A DNA stretch of 64,000 nt from Lepisosteus oculatus (taxonomy: Eukaryota > Chordata > Actinopteri > Semionotiformes > Lepisosteidae). This document shows, piece after piece, positions 32,300-45,107 of the stretch. Made by a program: the position numbers and the translations under genes. The DNA is taken from contig NC_090704.1 of NCBI RefSeq assembly GCF_040954835.1, positions 44,396,979 to 44,460,978 of the forward strand. Direction: 5' to 3'. Position 1 is the first letter of the stretch, and every line of letters begins with the position of its first letter. The notes under the pieces were generated by a model, which was not told where the DNA came from, did not search any database, and saw only the letters and a list, made by a program, of their open reading frames with translations.

Positions 32300-35240
32300 A
32301 ATGTAATATTAAAGGGAACAAACGTCATAAATTGAAAAAATCACCTTGGGTTTTGTAAAAAATATTGTGATCAAGAGTGCTTTTTAAAAATCAGAACATT
32401 TTAATTACTTCTATATAAGAGGCACATTTTGTGGCCTTTCATTGTATGAAAAACATAAGGTTCATTTAAGTGTGAGATTTTTCCATATAAGCTGGTGTAT
32501 ATAACTGCTGTGCAGAAAGGGATTCATTAATGGCTGTGACAGAAGAGTGTTTTTTTATTAATCTGTTCCTTATTTTTGTTCAGGGATCTGTTCACAAACT
32601 GACCACAGGTAACAGATACACTCCGTATTTCGTTTTGCATTATTCCCTTAGAAGTCCAACATGATTCCAGCTTCCTTGTTTTTTAATGTAAAAAAACCCC
32701 ACCATTTAAGACTTTAATGATTTTAATCCACATCTTAAATACTTTTAACAAACTCGACTGTTTAAATGAAAACCTGAATTCCAAAGGTTATGCAGGGTCT
32801 TATTTGTAGTTAAGCATTTTAGATTTAAATGGGAGTCGAAGGAAACAAGTTAACCACCTGACTGCAGTATTGGTTCTGTGGCTTGACAGCTCCTTCTAGC
32901 AACAAGCGTTCTCAATTCCTTTAATGAACTAGAGCGTCTTTTAAAATAAGTTTAACATTGACATGTGTTGGAACAGATCAGTGTTGAGATGCACTACAGT
33001 TCCTCTCAGGTCTTGAATGTGTTGTGGAGATGGAGATTTGGGGTCAGACTCCTGTTGGGAGTTTCCTCAACAGGGAATCGTAGATGCAGTATGTACATCC
33101 GAGGTGCTCGTATTTGTCCAGTACGTCCCTGGGGAATGGAGGTGCATTTAGCATGTGGGCTTAGTGCTGTGGAAACAGACTGCAATGCAAGAGATGTGCA
33201 GGATGGTTGGTATGGACAGAAGATGCTTAACACTCCTCTGGATCACTCCTGGATGTTTTGTTTAATTGAACATTCGTTTATAGAACGCATCTGTTGTAAG
33301 GACGTAGCCGAGTTTGTAATGGCTTGGGAACACTTTGCAAGTCTGTTGCGGCATCTAAATGTTCTTTGGAAGCACGAAGACAAGCCAGCCCTGGAGAATA
33401 ATGTTTCATCAGAGGGCGACGTACCTTTCTTATTACAACTGCTGAGGGATCTGAACAGGCACAGCAGGGGTGAACTGAACAAACCTCACCCTCAGTGCCA
33501 GAATCTCAGCCTATCTTGAAGGATCCCAGAGCATCGATGGGAGACAGCTTTGGCTGGGCATTTTGTTCCAGGCATAAGGAAGCACTCGGAGCTGTATAAA
33601 AACAATGTCCGCTTTGACGCTGAATATTTTCCAGTCGGCGAAGTTGTTCCCAGAGCTCTTCTGTGCAGAAATAACTTTAATAAGGGTACATACTGTATTA
33701 TGATCATATCTGGTTATTGCAGTGATTTTTTTTGTTGTTTTTAATATTTCCATGCTAACTTGCGATGTCATTTCTGGCTTCTGTGACTGATGAATGTCTT
33801 CTAGATTCTCCATTGAATATTTTTCAATGCGCAAAGTACTTCCTTTATTGTCCCCAGTTGGGACATTTGGTTTGCAGGCAGGTGTACACAAGAAAAGTAC
33901 ACTCAGCACAACATGAATCCATTAACGGGAAGAAAAAAAAACTTAAGATTGGAGAGGAAGTCGGAAGCTTTCAATAATCCACACGGTGCAAACCAGACAA
34001 AAAGTTGGCTCATCAGTTAAGATGCACGAAGAAAATAAAAACTGAACAATTACCTGTGCGATTGAGCAGGCTTATAGACACGAGGAGGCAAGATAATGTC
34101 AGCTGTGTTGCACTTCAGTCTAGGAAGTCTAAATGCCCTGATGGAAACAGCTCGAGTTTACTGTGCAGGCGGTGGTCACCTCAGAGGTAAGGACCACATT
34201 TTAGAGCTGGCACCTGGAGAATAACCCCCCCCCCCCCAAAATAAAAACAGTTCAACACGGCTGGAGTTTGAAGTGACCTGAAATTTTAAAGCACCACTGA
34301 ACGGGCAGTTCTCCAGCTCGCTGATGGGAGACTGTGCTGGAGGACTGTGTTTGGGGGCTCATCTTGTCTGTGCCGACAGATGTGTGTGAGTTTAAAGACG
34401 GTCAGAGCCGGAGGAACAGCCGGGGCGATTCCTGGGCGCACAGTGGGTCCATTGTGCGAGAAGGGCAGCTAAGCGGGGGACACTGGAGCCTTTCATCCCC
34501 GAGCCCCTCAAAAAGAAAAGGACACGGTTATTTTCTTGAATAAAAACTGATCATACAAACAGAAACAACAAGGATTGGATTTCCCTCGGGCAGTTGCACT
34601 GCAGCACGCCAGGCCACGCGAATACGCGTATTCCAACCAAGGGAACACAAGTTGTGATTGTTTCAGCAAAAAAAAAAACGATCTAAGATCTTAGACTTAA
34701 TTTCGTTTCGTTTTCATAGCTGTCCCGGTGTTGCCACGATATATTTCCCCCCGCATTGCTTTTTCTATATGTGGTTTCGTACCCAAGTCATTGCAGCTTT
34801 TAGCCTCGATAGACTTGATCAGAGTTTATAATACAATCTAATATTTGTTAGCCCCAGCTGTAGTATCAGCTAGCAGGTGCCTTAAAAGACCACAATAATA
34901 ACACAAAGTCTGAATTACAAATAAATAAAGGATATAAGAAGATACACGAGTGCAGCCTAGTCATGCAGCTACTGTATGTAGTTATTTAACGTGTGTCAGT
35001 TGTCTTGGTTTTACGAAATCGCCGTCGCGCTTGTCTTTAGCTGTAGGGACTTAAATAAAGCAGTATAATACGGGGCTGTAATTTCTGTACTTTTACAATA
35101 CTACCTTTTTTCCAGATTTTATCCTCAAATGCCACCCAACGCAGAGCACCGCTCGGCTTCCAATTTTTTTTTTTCAAAAAAGAAGGGGGGGGGAGGGGGG
35201 GGCGTGAACCGTTGGGACTCTTTTTTTTTCCTCTCGAAAC
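32300..35240. other. Interval between SUMO2 and JPT1
   Basis: About 2.9 kb of mostly AT-rich sequence. It holds one unusually long open frame (32965-33519, 184 codons) with no recognisable homology, a poly(C) run near 34226, and homopolymer-rich sequence near 35160-35230. I see no repeat family and no RNA gene. Confidence 0.4.
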
Positions 35241-35677
35241 GCAGCCAATGAAAAGGCAGCACAAGAGACAACCCGAAGTTGACACTGACGGGCGGCGCCG
35301 GGACCCAATCACAAGGGAGACGCCGAACACGGGAGCCAATCACGGCGGAGACTCCTCCCACCCCCCAGCCTCCCCCTTCCGTCCCGTAGGTGGGGATTTA
35401 AAATGCCGGAAAAAAAAACCGACGTTATACCATCGCGCAGTGGGGTTCTGGTTTAGTCAGAGCCGGGTGGAGCCAGAGAGAGGACAGGATTTCCACCACC
35501 GACCGACCTACCCCCTCTTTTACTCGCATCTCAGTCTTTTTTTTTCCCTCCCCTCTGCGTACAGTCGTGCCCCCCGAATTTGTTTTTGGGGTATTATTAT
35601 TACCGAACTGCCTTGAAAAACGAGACAGGGAAACAACAAGGGAGAGAGAGAGAGAAAGAAAACTGCCCTGTGAAAAA
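35241..35677 (+). promoter_or_regulatory. JPT1 promoter with three CCAAT boxes
   Basis: CCAAT at 35245-35249, 35305-35309 and 35336-35340, all in the same orientation and spaced 60 and 31 bp. A TTTAAA-type box (gatttaaaatg, about 35395) follows about 55 bp downstream. Clusters of CCAAT boxes bound by NF-Y are typical of proliferation-linked promoters. The transcription start is inferred to lie between about 35420 and 35480. Confidence 0.65.
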
Positions 35678-38600
35678 ATGACGACGACGACCACCTTCCA
35701 GGGGATGGACCCCAGCTCGAAAAACAGTTCCAGGTAGGAGAGAGAGAGAGACGGTTGGGCGCAGACAAAAGGAAAATGGAAGCCCGTTATCTTATTAATT
35801 ATGGGGCGCACGATTTGCGATTTGCCCCGATTTCGGCACAAACGGTGCCGATAGCGTCCGTCTGGGGGGCCCTGGCGGCAGGGCCGGCCTTCTTTCCGGG
35901 GGGGGAGAGACCCCGTTCAGAGATCGGGGGACGAGGGCAGAAATGTCCGGCGAGCGATTCTGAATGCCTCGTTAGCCCGCGTTGCGTGTTTCTTTATTTT
36001 TGTAGTCGATTACGGTGGAGGGTGTTTTTTTTTTTGGGGGGGAAGGGGGGTCAGAACTTTATTTAAAGGAAATAACCCCTCCTAGCCGGGCAGCGGAGTT
36101 CAGATGTGCTCTCTTCGTCGTCGTCGTCGTGGTGGTGGTGGGGAGGGGGATACACCCCAAAAATCGAGAGAAAGAGAGAGAGAGACGAGTTGTAAATCAT
36201 ACCCCGGGCGCAAGATCCGCGTTTAAGTGTTGTCAAGAACTAAAAAATAATATTGAACAACCCCCCCGCCTCCTCCTCCTCCTCCATTGCCTCACCCTCC
36301 GCAGATTGAGGGGAGATGCACACTCCGGTCGTGTGGCTGAGTACGGACACGACCTTATTTTCTGTCGCTAAATTGCCATTCAGCCGCTTTCTATCCAGAC
36401 CCGGGCATTGGGATAACGCGATCCGGACTGAGCCTTTTTGCGATTTGATCTAAATCTCGTCCACTTTTCACAACCCACCCCCTCCCTAGTATGCTGGTGC
36501 GGCGTTGCCAGATAAGCGATAAAACGAGGGGGTATATCCTACCCCAGAGTCGTGTGTCATTTAAATACTGATTGATTATATATTGCTCCTCTGGACGTCA
36601 CGAGTTGATTCCCTTTTTTTTCTCCCCTCTAAAGGATTATGTTGTTAATCGTCTATGGCTTTAAAATAACAGTTTGGGCTTGGCTTAGCGTTAGCAGTGC
36701 TTTCCTTTCTAGCACACAATTTTATTTGTTAGGGCCCGTCATAATCTCAGAAATTTTCTTCTGAAGACGTGAAACCTTCATTATTATTTTTTTTTGCAGG
36801 CGTTGTTGGAAAGAAGTCGTTTTTTTGGGGGGAGGGGGGGTAATTCGCCAGTTCTCGACTCGTGTCGTTGTTATTGTAACGCCGTGACACTAACGTTAAT
36901 TCTTTCATTTTCTGCCCCCTTTTCTCTTCGTCCGTTGGGTGGGGTCTCTTTTTTTTTTTCCTTGCTTAATCCGAGTCCTTTGTGGGTGCTGTGAGCTCAT
37001 GTCTGCTCGCAAGGGGCTGCAGGGCGTCTGGCTCCGCCGGCCCGGCTCGCTGTGTGCACCAGGCGCGGCTGCTCTCCCCGGGGCTGGGACAGCTGCTCCG
37101 AGCCAGCTGGTAGACATGATCTTTCCATGAGGAAGGAGGAGAAGGCGGGGGGTCGTGGCCGCCGAGGAGGGCTGAGCGCATCCATTTTCCCCAGGGTTAG
37201 CGAGGTACCGGCGACTGCGGAGGCACGGCGGCGCCGCCTCCTCTCTGGGGTTGACACGGGCGGAAACGTGTTTTTAAAGTGACGCATCCCTGCGTATTTG
37301 CATGCTATTCAAAAGTGAGATGTAAAGCGTGCAAATGCGCAGGTGAATTTTGGTTTATCTGCGAAGCAAAGCAGATGGCTGGTTGGCTCTGATGTCTTAT
37401 TTTTGCATTGATCTGGTATGGGTTTTTTCTGTCCCCCCCCCTCTCCAGGCGTTATATAGCCTCCCTCGTTTTTATGCAAGCGAATGGTTTTGATTGATTT
37501 GAAGAGTTACCGCTCCCTATGGGTCCGAGACTTGAATCTGTCGCCGTATTGCGCGTTTGCGGAGGGAATCCTCAGGCGAGGAGGGCAGCTGGTCTGCTGG
37601 TGTCGGCATTGCCCGTCCGTGCGGCAGGGCGGTGCTGCAGTGCACACGCGTGGCGTGGCGTGACATGCGCTTGTCTCCTGGGCCCCTCACAGGGTGCTGC
37701 GGCCACCGGGCGGAGGCTCCAACATCTCCTTCGGCACCGGAGACGACGAGGCCAAAGCCCAGAACACTCGCAAGAACCGAACCGCCTCCAACATCTTCGC
37801 CGAGCCCGAGGACCCCCACGCTCACAGACGGAACAACCCGCCGGGTAAATACCGAAACCGCAGCTCCCCAATCAGGCTTGTCGGCCCCTCCTCTCCCACT
37901 CGGGGGAATCGCCATTCGCCTCAGTGAAGTGTCCAGCATCCTGTTGCAGGCGCTGCCCAGCTGGCAGCTGTCCCTGATGAGTCATCCCTCTGTACACCTT
38001 TGTCCTCATATTCTTTGCCTTTCAGTACTGTTAGTCTTCTGTAGTATGTCTGCACTCACTGTGACCAGAGGCTGTTTATTAACGTCTTACTGCTTCAGTA
38101 GGTGGAAGTGCAGTAGGTTTCATTATTACTGTGGGTAGATTGATCATGGATCCACTTCAGAGATTTAAAGACTTGCCATTATGCCATGTAATCCAGTAAG
38201 CCTTTGGCACCATCCTGTAGGTTCACAATGGTGTCCTTTCCCACCTGTTTGCATTCACATACATGTACTGCACCTTGCAAACTTGAACTTGTACAGCTTG
38301 ATTTCTTGATTTTTTTTTAAATAGTTTTTCTGAATGGTTTTAAACTTGGCTAGGAAGCATGATTGCATAATACCAGCCTGTTGGATGAACTAAGACACAT
38401 TTTCCCATTGTAGATGCGAAACAATTTAACCCATCCATGTAGCTTGCCACTTACTGTGTGCTGGGGCTTGACTTGTCATTTTTAAGTAGTCCTGAAGTAT
38501 TCATTTATACTGAATTCTTGGACTGAATCTGTTCATTAATGAATTTAGCAGGAGGTATTTCAGTGCCAATAAGTAGTTTAAGTAATGTGCTTGTTAGGAG

Positions 38601-41600
38601 AGATTTTAAAGGAACATAAGTTATATTACTTTTTTGGGAAGATGATGGACTTTTGCGTGTTTTTCATGAATCTGTTTATAGAACACCTGTTTTAATAAAC
38701 ACAATATTGAAACAACAACCTGAGGACACAAGTAGTAACAATTGAAAAGTTTATTTCAAAAAATCCCCTTTTCTACACACAGGCTTGTGGGCCTCTTTGA
38801 ATAAGATACACAGCCATATTGTTGACATCTGGATGGAAACCTTAAATCAGTTAGCTACTTGCCACCGAATGAGTTAGGTTGCCTCCAATCTTTTGCAGCT
38901 GTTCTTAAATCTGATATAATATCCCTTAGCTTTCAACTCTGTATCTGAATGGCTACAGTTACAATTCGTTTATATGCACACGAGAGGGTCTGAATGACAG
39001 GGTTTCACATTTATTTTATAATCACTATGATACCAAAGAAAACTGCTAAAAAATACACTGCCAACACTGAGCTCTGTTCAACATACAAGCATTAAAACTT
39101 TTCTTTCATAAGAGAGCAGTGCCCAAGTAGCTACATTATAAACATGTGCTCGGGAGCTCTGATGCCAGATCTCTAATGAAAGGGTATTCACTTGCTGCTG
39201 AAGTTCATTCAGTGCCTTCTTGAGTGTGTTATTGTTGAATTACAATAGCTGATTGAAAATGGTTTGCGCTTAATTAACAAGGGATTTACTGCGACTCCCT
39301 TTTTGAGGGATATGTACTGTACAGTATGAACCTGTTTTTGCCTAAAAGTCTCCTGCATTGAAATTCATATTCTTGTTAGGTAAAATCGCAACCCATATCA
39401 TTGCAAATAAGTGATTTTAATTCTTTAACTTAAAGCATGTTTGCCTTTTTTACACGAGCTTGATTTGATTTGAAAAATCTATTGTTTTTGTCTTCAGAAA
39501 GACTTTCTCTTGGTTGTTGTTGTTTTTTCTGTTTCTTCTCAGTCCTTTTGCCAGTAACAACTAGAAACCAAGGCAGATGGTGCTCTATTTAATAAGCACA
39601 CTTGCCTGGTGTCTTTGCAGGTGGGAAGCCCACAGGTATATTCAGTGGTGAGCCCTCAGCTCCCCTGAGGAGGTGTCACCCCCAGCCTGTTGTACAGACC
39701 AACACTGTCTCGGAGGAAGCAAAAACTGGGGTCAGTACCTGGAACGGTTTCATGCTCCTTGAATAAGCATAGTTTTGCATGGGGGTGTTTGATGACAGAA
39801 TTTGGTTCTTATGTTTGTTTATCAAAACACATTTAAAGTACTTAAGCAATACAGATATTGAACCCCTGTGTTGGTCCTCTTGACTGCATCATTGACTGAT
39901 GTGCCTGACATCCAGGAATGAACATGATAATAGCAGATATTTGCTTGACATTTCATTGAGAAACTAAGTGGGGTCATTGCATAGATTTCTAAGGAATATA
40001 GTTTTGTTTTTACCTGTAGTGGATTAAGCAAATTTGTATGGGCATTTTGTAGCTGCCACCTTTGTTTTTCAAAGTCAGGAGGTTCAGCTTAAAATCCTGG
40101 AATTCTAAACTGGTAAAACAGTTCCAGCTATCAAGTTTGATATTGTAGAGTTTAGTCGGCCTTGTAAATTGATTTGATTTTCCTGTAAACTTCACTACTG
40201 ACTTACCATTTACCGTTTGTTTGCAGGATGGAGAAACCGAAAAGGCCAGTGCTGGTAAGATTTTTTTTTTCCTCAATATAATACATCTGCTCATATTTCT
40301 AAGTTATGGCTCCTGACGGCATTCATTACTAAATCCCTAAGCATTAGGATTTAATTTATTGAAAAATGATTATTTTGAGCCAAGTTGTTTAGTCCTTGTG
40401 TTATACCTAATTTGGGGGAAGGATAAAAACTAAAGAAATGCACGGTATTGAGAAATTAAGTTTGAAAAGCCATTAAAGGAACAGTAGGCGATACCAGCCT
40501 GATGTTTGCCTGCTAGCTTTAAGTGGGCACACAGCCTGTAATAAGGAAAGGGTGATTACAGTTAGATACAGCGTGAGCACTTCAGAGTCTTGGGTTCTAC
40601 ATTGTACAGGTCCTACTTTGTGTGTTTGCTGCTTTGTGTTCAGTTTAAGACCATAATATAAATACTGTCTTTTGCTTTGTTTATCTGGATGGGAACTGGT
40701 TTAAAGGCTTGGGGGCCTTATTGTTTTCCCACTTGATGTGTCCCTGTCTTCCAGTTATGCGGTGTCATACACACATTGTTCCTGGCTCTATAGAGCAGCT
40801 TGATAGTGTGCTTGAAGACAGACTGCTTCAGTATATTTTTCGCTTTGATTGTGGCGCCACAGATCAGAGTTTTCTGAAAGAATTGTCATGAATTGTAGAG
40901 TTAGAATTTAACTTGCTTTCACTTTTAGACAGATTTTGCCCCCAGGTGAAATTTTCGTTTATGGTTCCTTCCTTTGCTTCCTGTGGTTTTAGTCATAGTT
41001 TTGCTGTTTTGTTCTTAGTCAACACTATTGAAACAATAAAACCTAGTCAGATGTGCCTAGAGTTGAAATAGCATTTGTGCAAATTAGTATGTGAAGTACT
41101 GGAGTACTTGAACAGTGGCGTATTGGAGATAAGCCCATATTTTGTTTTATTAATGTGTGAAAAAACATTTTGTTTTTTTGGAGGGTATCTTTCTATATCA
41201 GGCCAAGACTAATTTTAATTTGGTCTTCCAATGTTAGCTTGTGCAGTTTCTTTTTTTCTGTGAATATCTAAAATACTTTTCACCTAGTGTCAGTAGAAAA
41301 TCATGGGAATTGCCAGTTATACTTTTGGAAATGTAAGCTTTTTTTTTTTTTTAGTAGGAGGGAAACAAAATTCATTTTCCCAAATGAACATCCAGCTCTG
41401 CTGAAAATCCTAATACATTATGTGACCAGCAAAATAATAATAATAATTGGCTGTAAAGTGGACTTAGCATTAATCATGCACCTGTCAAGTGTTTACTTGT
41501 GTAGAAACTTAATTTACCTCTGTCATGGGATATTCTTTATTTGTGGTGTAAAGCCTGTCATTTTACAGTGGTGTTTCTATAGCAACTCAAGTCCTTAATT

Positions 41601-42011
41601 TCCTAAACATTGCTTATAGTTGAGTTTCCTTACAATAAATGAAAGTGGACAGGGCAAGAGTTGGTAACTGCAGGCAGTGTTTTGAGGTCATGAGCCTTCA
41701 GTATTTGAGGAGACAAATGAGTTAAATACACAGATACTATTTTCCCTTACACTTCAGTACATTTTGTATCACCAGGGGTGATCTGGTTGTGAAAAATTCA
41801 GTTTTAATGTATAGTAGTATTTTGTCCCTTCCTGATTAGGAAAACGAATTCACAATGTGATTTTGTTTTAATAGAAAATTCAGAAGAGGTTGAAAGTGTC
41901 CAGGAACAGAAGGAAGAGGCACCACAGCCCTCGGCGCCAACAGTACCTGCTGCTGCTCCGACTGGCCGGAGAAACCCGCCGGGGGGAAAGTCCAGCCTTG
42001 TCCTGGGTTGA
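35678..42011 (+). CDS. JPT1: JPT1 (Jupiter microtubule-associated homolog 1, HN1)
   Basis: JPT1 is a small, largely disordered phosphoprotein linked to cell-cycle and GSK3/beta-catenin control. Coding exons are 35678-35733, 37693-37844, 39621-39733, 40227-40254 and 41875-42011, giving about 161 aa (human 154). It starts [19 protein letters not shown], then [14 protein letters not shown], a [11 protein letters not shown] block, and two PPGGK motifs; the end is [15 protein letters not shown], as in human JPT1. Exon 3 is the weak point. The stronger-looking donor at 39730 (GG|gtcagt) would break the frame into the 28-nt exon 4. The donor at 39734 (TCA|gtacct) keeps phase, so I used that. The N-terminal TTTTT block and the LVLG end distinguish it from JPT2. 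Introns 1, 2 and 4 are 1.6-2.0 kb with no notable repeats. Confidence 0.93.
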
Positions 42012-42246
42012 GCTTGCTTTCTTTGAACTGTTTCATTTTTATTTTGTATCCCCCTTATCTGTGTGAGCCATGGAATTTCAATCTTACTTTTTTTTTCTAA
42101 TGCATCTACAGAAGCACTTTATGTATCTTTCATTTCAGCCCATCCTGTAGTGCACCAGGCCTGCTGGAAAAGGCATGAAGTTAAACTTGTCTCTCATTCT
42201 CCCTGATGTAAATGGTAAAGGATTTGATGCGTGAATTTCTAAATAC

Positions 42247-42252
42247 AATAAA
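42247..42252 (+). terminator. Poly(A) signal AATAAA, JPT1
   Basis: First AATAAA after the JPT1 stop, 236 bp downstream, within a T-rich 3' UTR. Confidence 0.65.
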
Positions 42253-42467
42253 GATTGATATGAAGTTGCTTTTGAGTTCTTTTTGTTTCCTTTTTCTTAT
42301 GGAGATGATGAAAGATTACTGCTGGTGTCAGGAATTCTGGGAATTGCAGTTTTTAGTTATTACTTTTTTACTTTAAAAATGTACGAATAACATGCAAGAA
42401 TGGGGGTTTTCTCAGTGACTTTCACCCAACTCGGACTCTTATTTACCCTGGTCCTATTCATTCTGCA

Positions 42468-42690
42468 GCTAGTGGTTAGCATTGCTGCCTCGCAGCATTG
42501 GAACCCTGTGTCTGATTACAGACCTGTGGTGCTGTCTGTGTGGAGTCTGTATGTTCTCCCTGTGTTTGCATTTCCCCCAGGCGCTCTGGTATCGTACCAT
42601 AGTGTAAACATAACGGTGGGTTAATTGGCTTTTGCCTTGTACCAGTTTACCACGGTAGGCTCTGGCTCCCTGACGACCCTGAATTGAAAG
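42468..42690 (+). mobile_element. Degenerate tRNA-type fish SINE (HE1-like)
   Basis: The wording tagtggttagcattgctgcc, gtctgtgtggagtctgtatg, ttctccctgtgtttgc and ggttaattggctt is that of a very widespread fish SINE family, with many substitutions. Family name from memory, so approximate. It lies 450 bp past the JPT1 stop codon. Confidence 0.65.
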
Positions 42691-43317
42691 AAGCTGAAAA
42701 TGGGGAAAAAAGAAAAATGGATGTGCAGTTTCATTATTTCTAGGGTGCGAGAGCATCATTGTGATTTACTAGCTCTTGGGTCACAGATCCCTGCTCTGGT
42801 GTCCATGTTGTGCTCTTGCTCTTCAATCCAGCTGCATAGTTTGCCTATATTGATGACTTGCTTTGATGCAAAGCTTTCTCCCATCACATTGCATCTCCTG
42901 TGCAATAGCAGGGACTGGCTAATCGGATAAAGGCAAGGTGTTCCATCTTATTCATGAGGATTTAAAAAAATATTTTACTCCATAAGAAGGCTTGGAGCTA
43001 ATTGCTTTTGAATGTGCCAGTTGAAGTGTGTTTTTTGTGCTTCTCATAGAAGCGTTTTAATGTCAAAGCTATTGCCAAATATAAAAGAATCATTAGCATT
43101 TGGACTCTGAGCCTCATTTTAAAAAAGGAACAAAATATAACATTGCTATTATCTCCTAATTATTATTCTACCTTTTGAGAATGTGAGAATTAAAGCTTGC
43201 TTTATTTTATCTTACGGAAGTCAAGCACAGAGAGTTCTATATGCAATCTTAATGTTCTGTGTTTCTCATTTTTATTCAATTTGAATGTAGTGTCGATCTA
43301 CAAAGGGGCATAATTCA

Positions 43318-43838
43318 GCCAGCGGCCATATCACCCTGGAACTCACAGCTGGCAGCCCCCTGGAGCTCAGCAGGTATGAGCCTGGTCAGTACCAGACTCC
43401 TGGGAAAGCTAAGGTTGCTGCTGGAAGAGGTGTTAGTTGGGCCAATAGGGGGTGCTCACCCTGTGGTCTGTGTGGGTCCTAATGTCCCAGTATAGTGATG
43501 GGGACACAATACTGTAAAAAAGGTGCCATCCTTCAAATGAGATGTAAAACTGAGGTCCTGATTATGGTCATTAAAAAGGGCATTTCTTGAAAAGAATAGG
43601 GGTGTTACCCTGGTGTTCTGGCCAAATTTCCCCCTGGCCTATACCAGTCATGGCCTCCTAATAATCCCCATCTCTGAACTGGCTTCATCACTCTGTTCTC
43701 CTCCCCACTGAGAGCTGCCGTCACATCGTCCAGGTAGGGCTGCACATTGGTGGTGTGGAGGGGAGTCCCCTTAACCTGTAAAGTACTTTAAGTGGATTGT
43801 CCAGAAAAGCGCTATATAAGTGTAATATTACTAATATT
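43318..43838 (+). mobile_element. 5S rRNA-derived SINE, near full length, older copy
   Basis: Plus-strand copy with head gcggccatatcaccctggaa, tgagcctggtcagtac and gctaaggttgctgctgg, the same body as 9061-9678, and the tail cctgtaaagtactttaag, agaaaagcgctatataag. There is no long (ATT)n end, and it carries many C-to-T and G-to-A changes, so it looks older. The CTCF-like site has decayed to CCAATAGGGGGTGCTC at 43442-43457. Confidence 0.85.
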
Positions 43839-44334
43839 GTTTTATTCTTCTTCTTCGAGTAATCGAGGTCTTCAAAGCACTGAAAGTCAAACACTGGATT
43901 TCGTTAGAATCAGCAGTGAAACTAGTGGTGTGAGTGGAAACTAAAAGGAAGGCATTTAAAACATGAGGCGGGCCTTTACGCAAAGGGTGGTGGGAGTGTG
44001 GAACAAGCTACCCAGACAGGATTCTCTCAAGAAATGATTGACGAGATTCTTGAATCAATTAGTTTCTGACAACCAAGCCTAAATTAGGCCAGTTGGCCTC
44101 TTGTTCGTGACAGTTAAATCAAACAGTTGATCCTTAAGTACAAGTTTTTACTATATATGTTCTATATATTTCTTGCAGTAATATGGCAGATATAATACAT
44201 TTCATAGTAAAAAGATGCTTCTGTGTAAATGTACTCATAAAATTCATATCTGACGATTAATACTGCTGTTGCATATGATAGAAATTCCCCCCCAAGGTTT
44301 CAACTGAAAAACAGTACAGTATTTAAAAGTTTGT

Positions 44335-44347
44335 CCACCAGGTGGCA
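44335..44347 (+). promoter_or_regulatory. CTCF-like motif outside a recognised SINE
   Basis: CCACCAGGTGGCA fits the CTCF core in the form with T at the ninth position. It lies between JPT1 and the B7-like gene. Sequence match only. Confidence 0.35.
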
Positions 44348-44619
44348 ATGTTATATAAACTTTTAACTTTTGTGTTCAATATAATGTGATATATTGGTGT
44401 ATAACGCTGCTTCGTTTTTAACAATCTGTTCTAAGAGGCTGTTTTATAAAATATCACAGTGCACTACATTGTAATTAAGACAGTTGAAAAATAATACTTA
44501 AAAAGGCCAGTTTAAAATAGAGATAAAGGTTGAACATAAAAGACTTTTTAAATCACAGTCTAGTTTTGGGACAGACAAGATATGAATCGAAAAACCAGAT
44601 GCTCCTTGTAAGTCATTTA

Positions 44620-44800
44620 TAAGACTCTAAAGGTCTATCCTATATTCAACTGGAAGCCAGTGCAGAGATTCTAGAACAGGAGTAATTTGTTGTGAGCATC
44701 AGACAAGACCTTAATTAAAAATTCTAGCTGCTGAGTTTAGAACATATTGTCCAATACTTAATTGTCGTAACAACCAGCTGCGTGGAAATTGGTATGTTAA
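44620..44800 (-). mobile_element. Degraded L2-like LINE coding fragment
   Basis: The plus-strand wording actggaagccagtgcagaga, tctagaacaggagtaat and ctagctgctgagttt parallels the antisense of the reverse-transcriptase C-terminal region at 48295-48390. It is a diverged fragment on the minus strand. Confidence 0.6.
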
Positions 44801-44851
44801 AGCTCTTACAATTGAAGACAATATACCATATGAAGTCGATAATACTAGACT

Positions 44852-45107
44852 GCAGTAGCTCGGGTGGCTAGCTTTGTCAGCATGCGTAGGCTGCAAAGGA
44901 ACAAGTAAAGGTTGATTCCCTGCTGAAAAGAGAAGAAAAACACAACGTTTTGGCTTTGGAGCCTTCTTCGGGTGTAAGGTTTTTGCTCACACCCGAAGAA
45001 TGCTCCACAGCCGAAACGTTGTGTTTTCTTTCTTCTCTTTTCAGCAGAGAATCAACATTTACTTGTTCCTTTGCAGGCTACACATGCGTGACGCTGCTAC
45101 CCAACTG
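44852..45107. repeat. Foldback element, about 120-bp inverted arms, 13-bp loop
   Basis: Left arm 44852-44975 and right arm 44989-45107 are inverted copies. Shared pieces include ctgcaaaggaacaagtaaa, ctgctgaaaagagaagaaa, acacaacgttt and ttcttcgggtgt. The arms are nearly continuous over about 120 bp at roughly 85-90 percent by eye, around the loop 44976-44988. The structure is that of a foldback MITE or an inverted repeat-pair insertion. No coding sequence. The family was not recognised. Confidence 0.8.
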
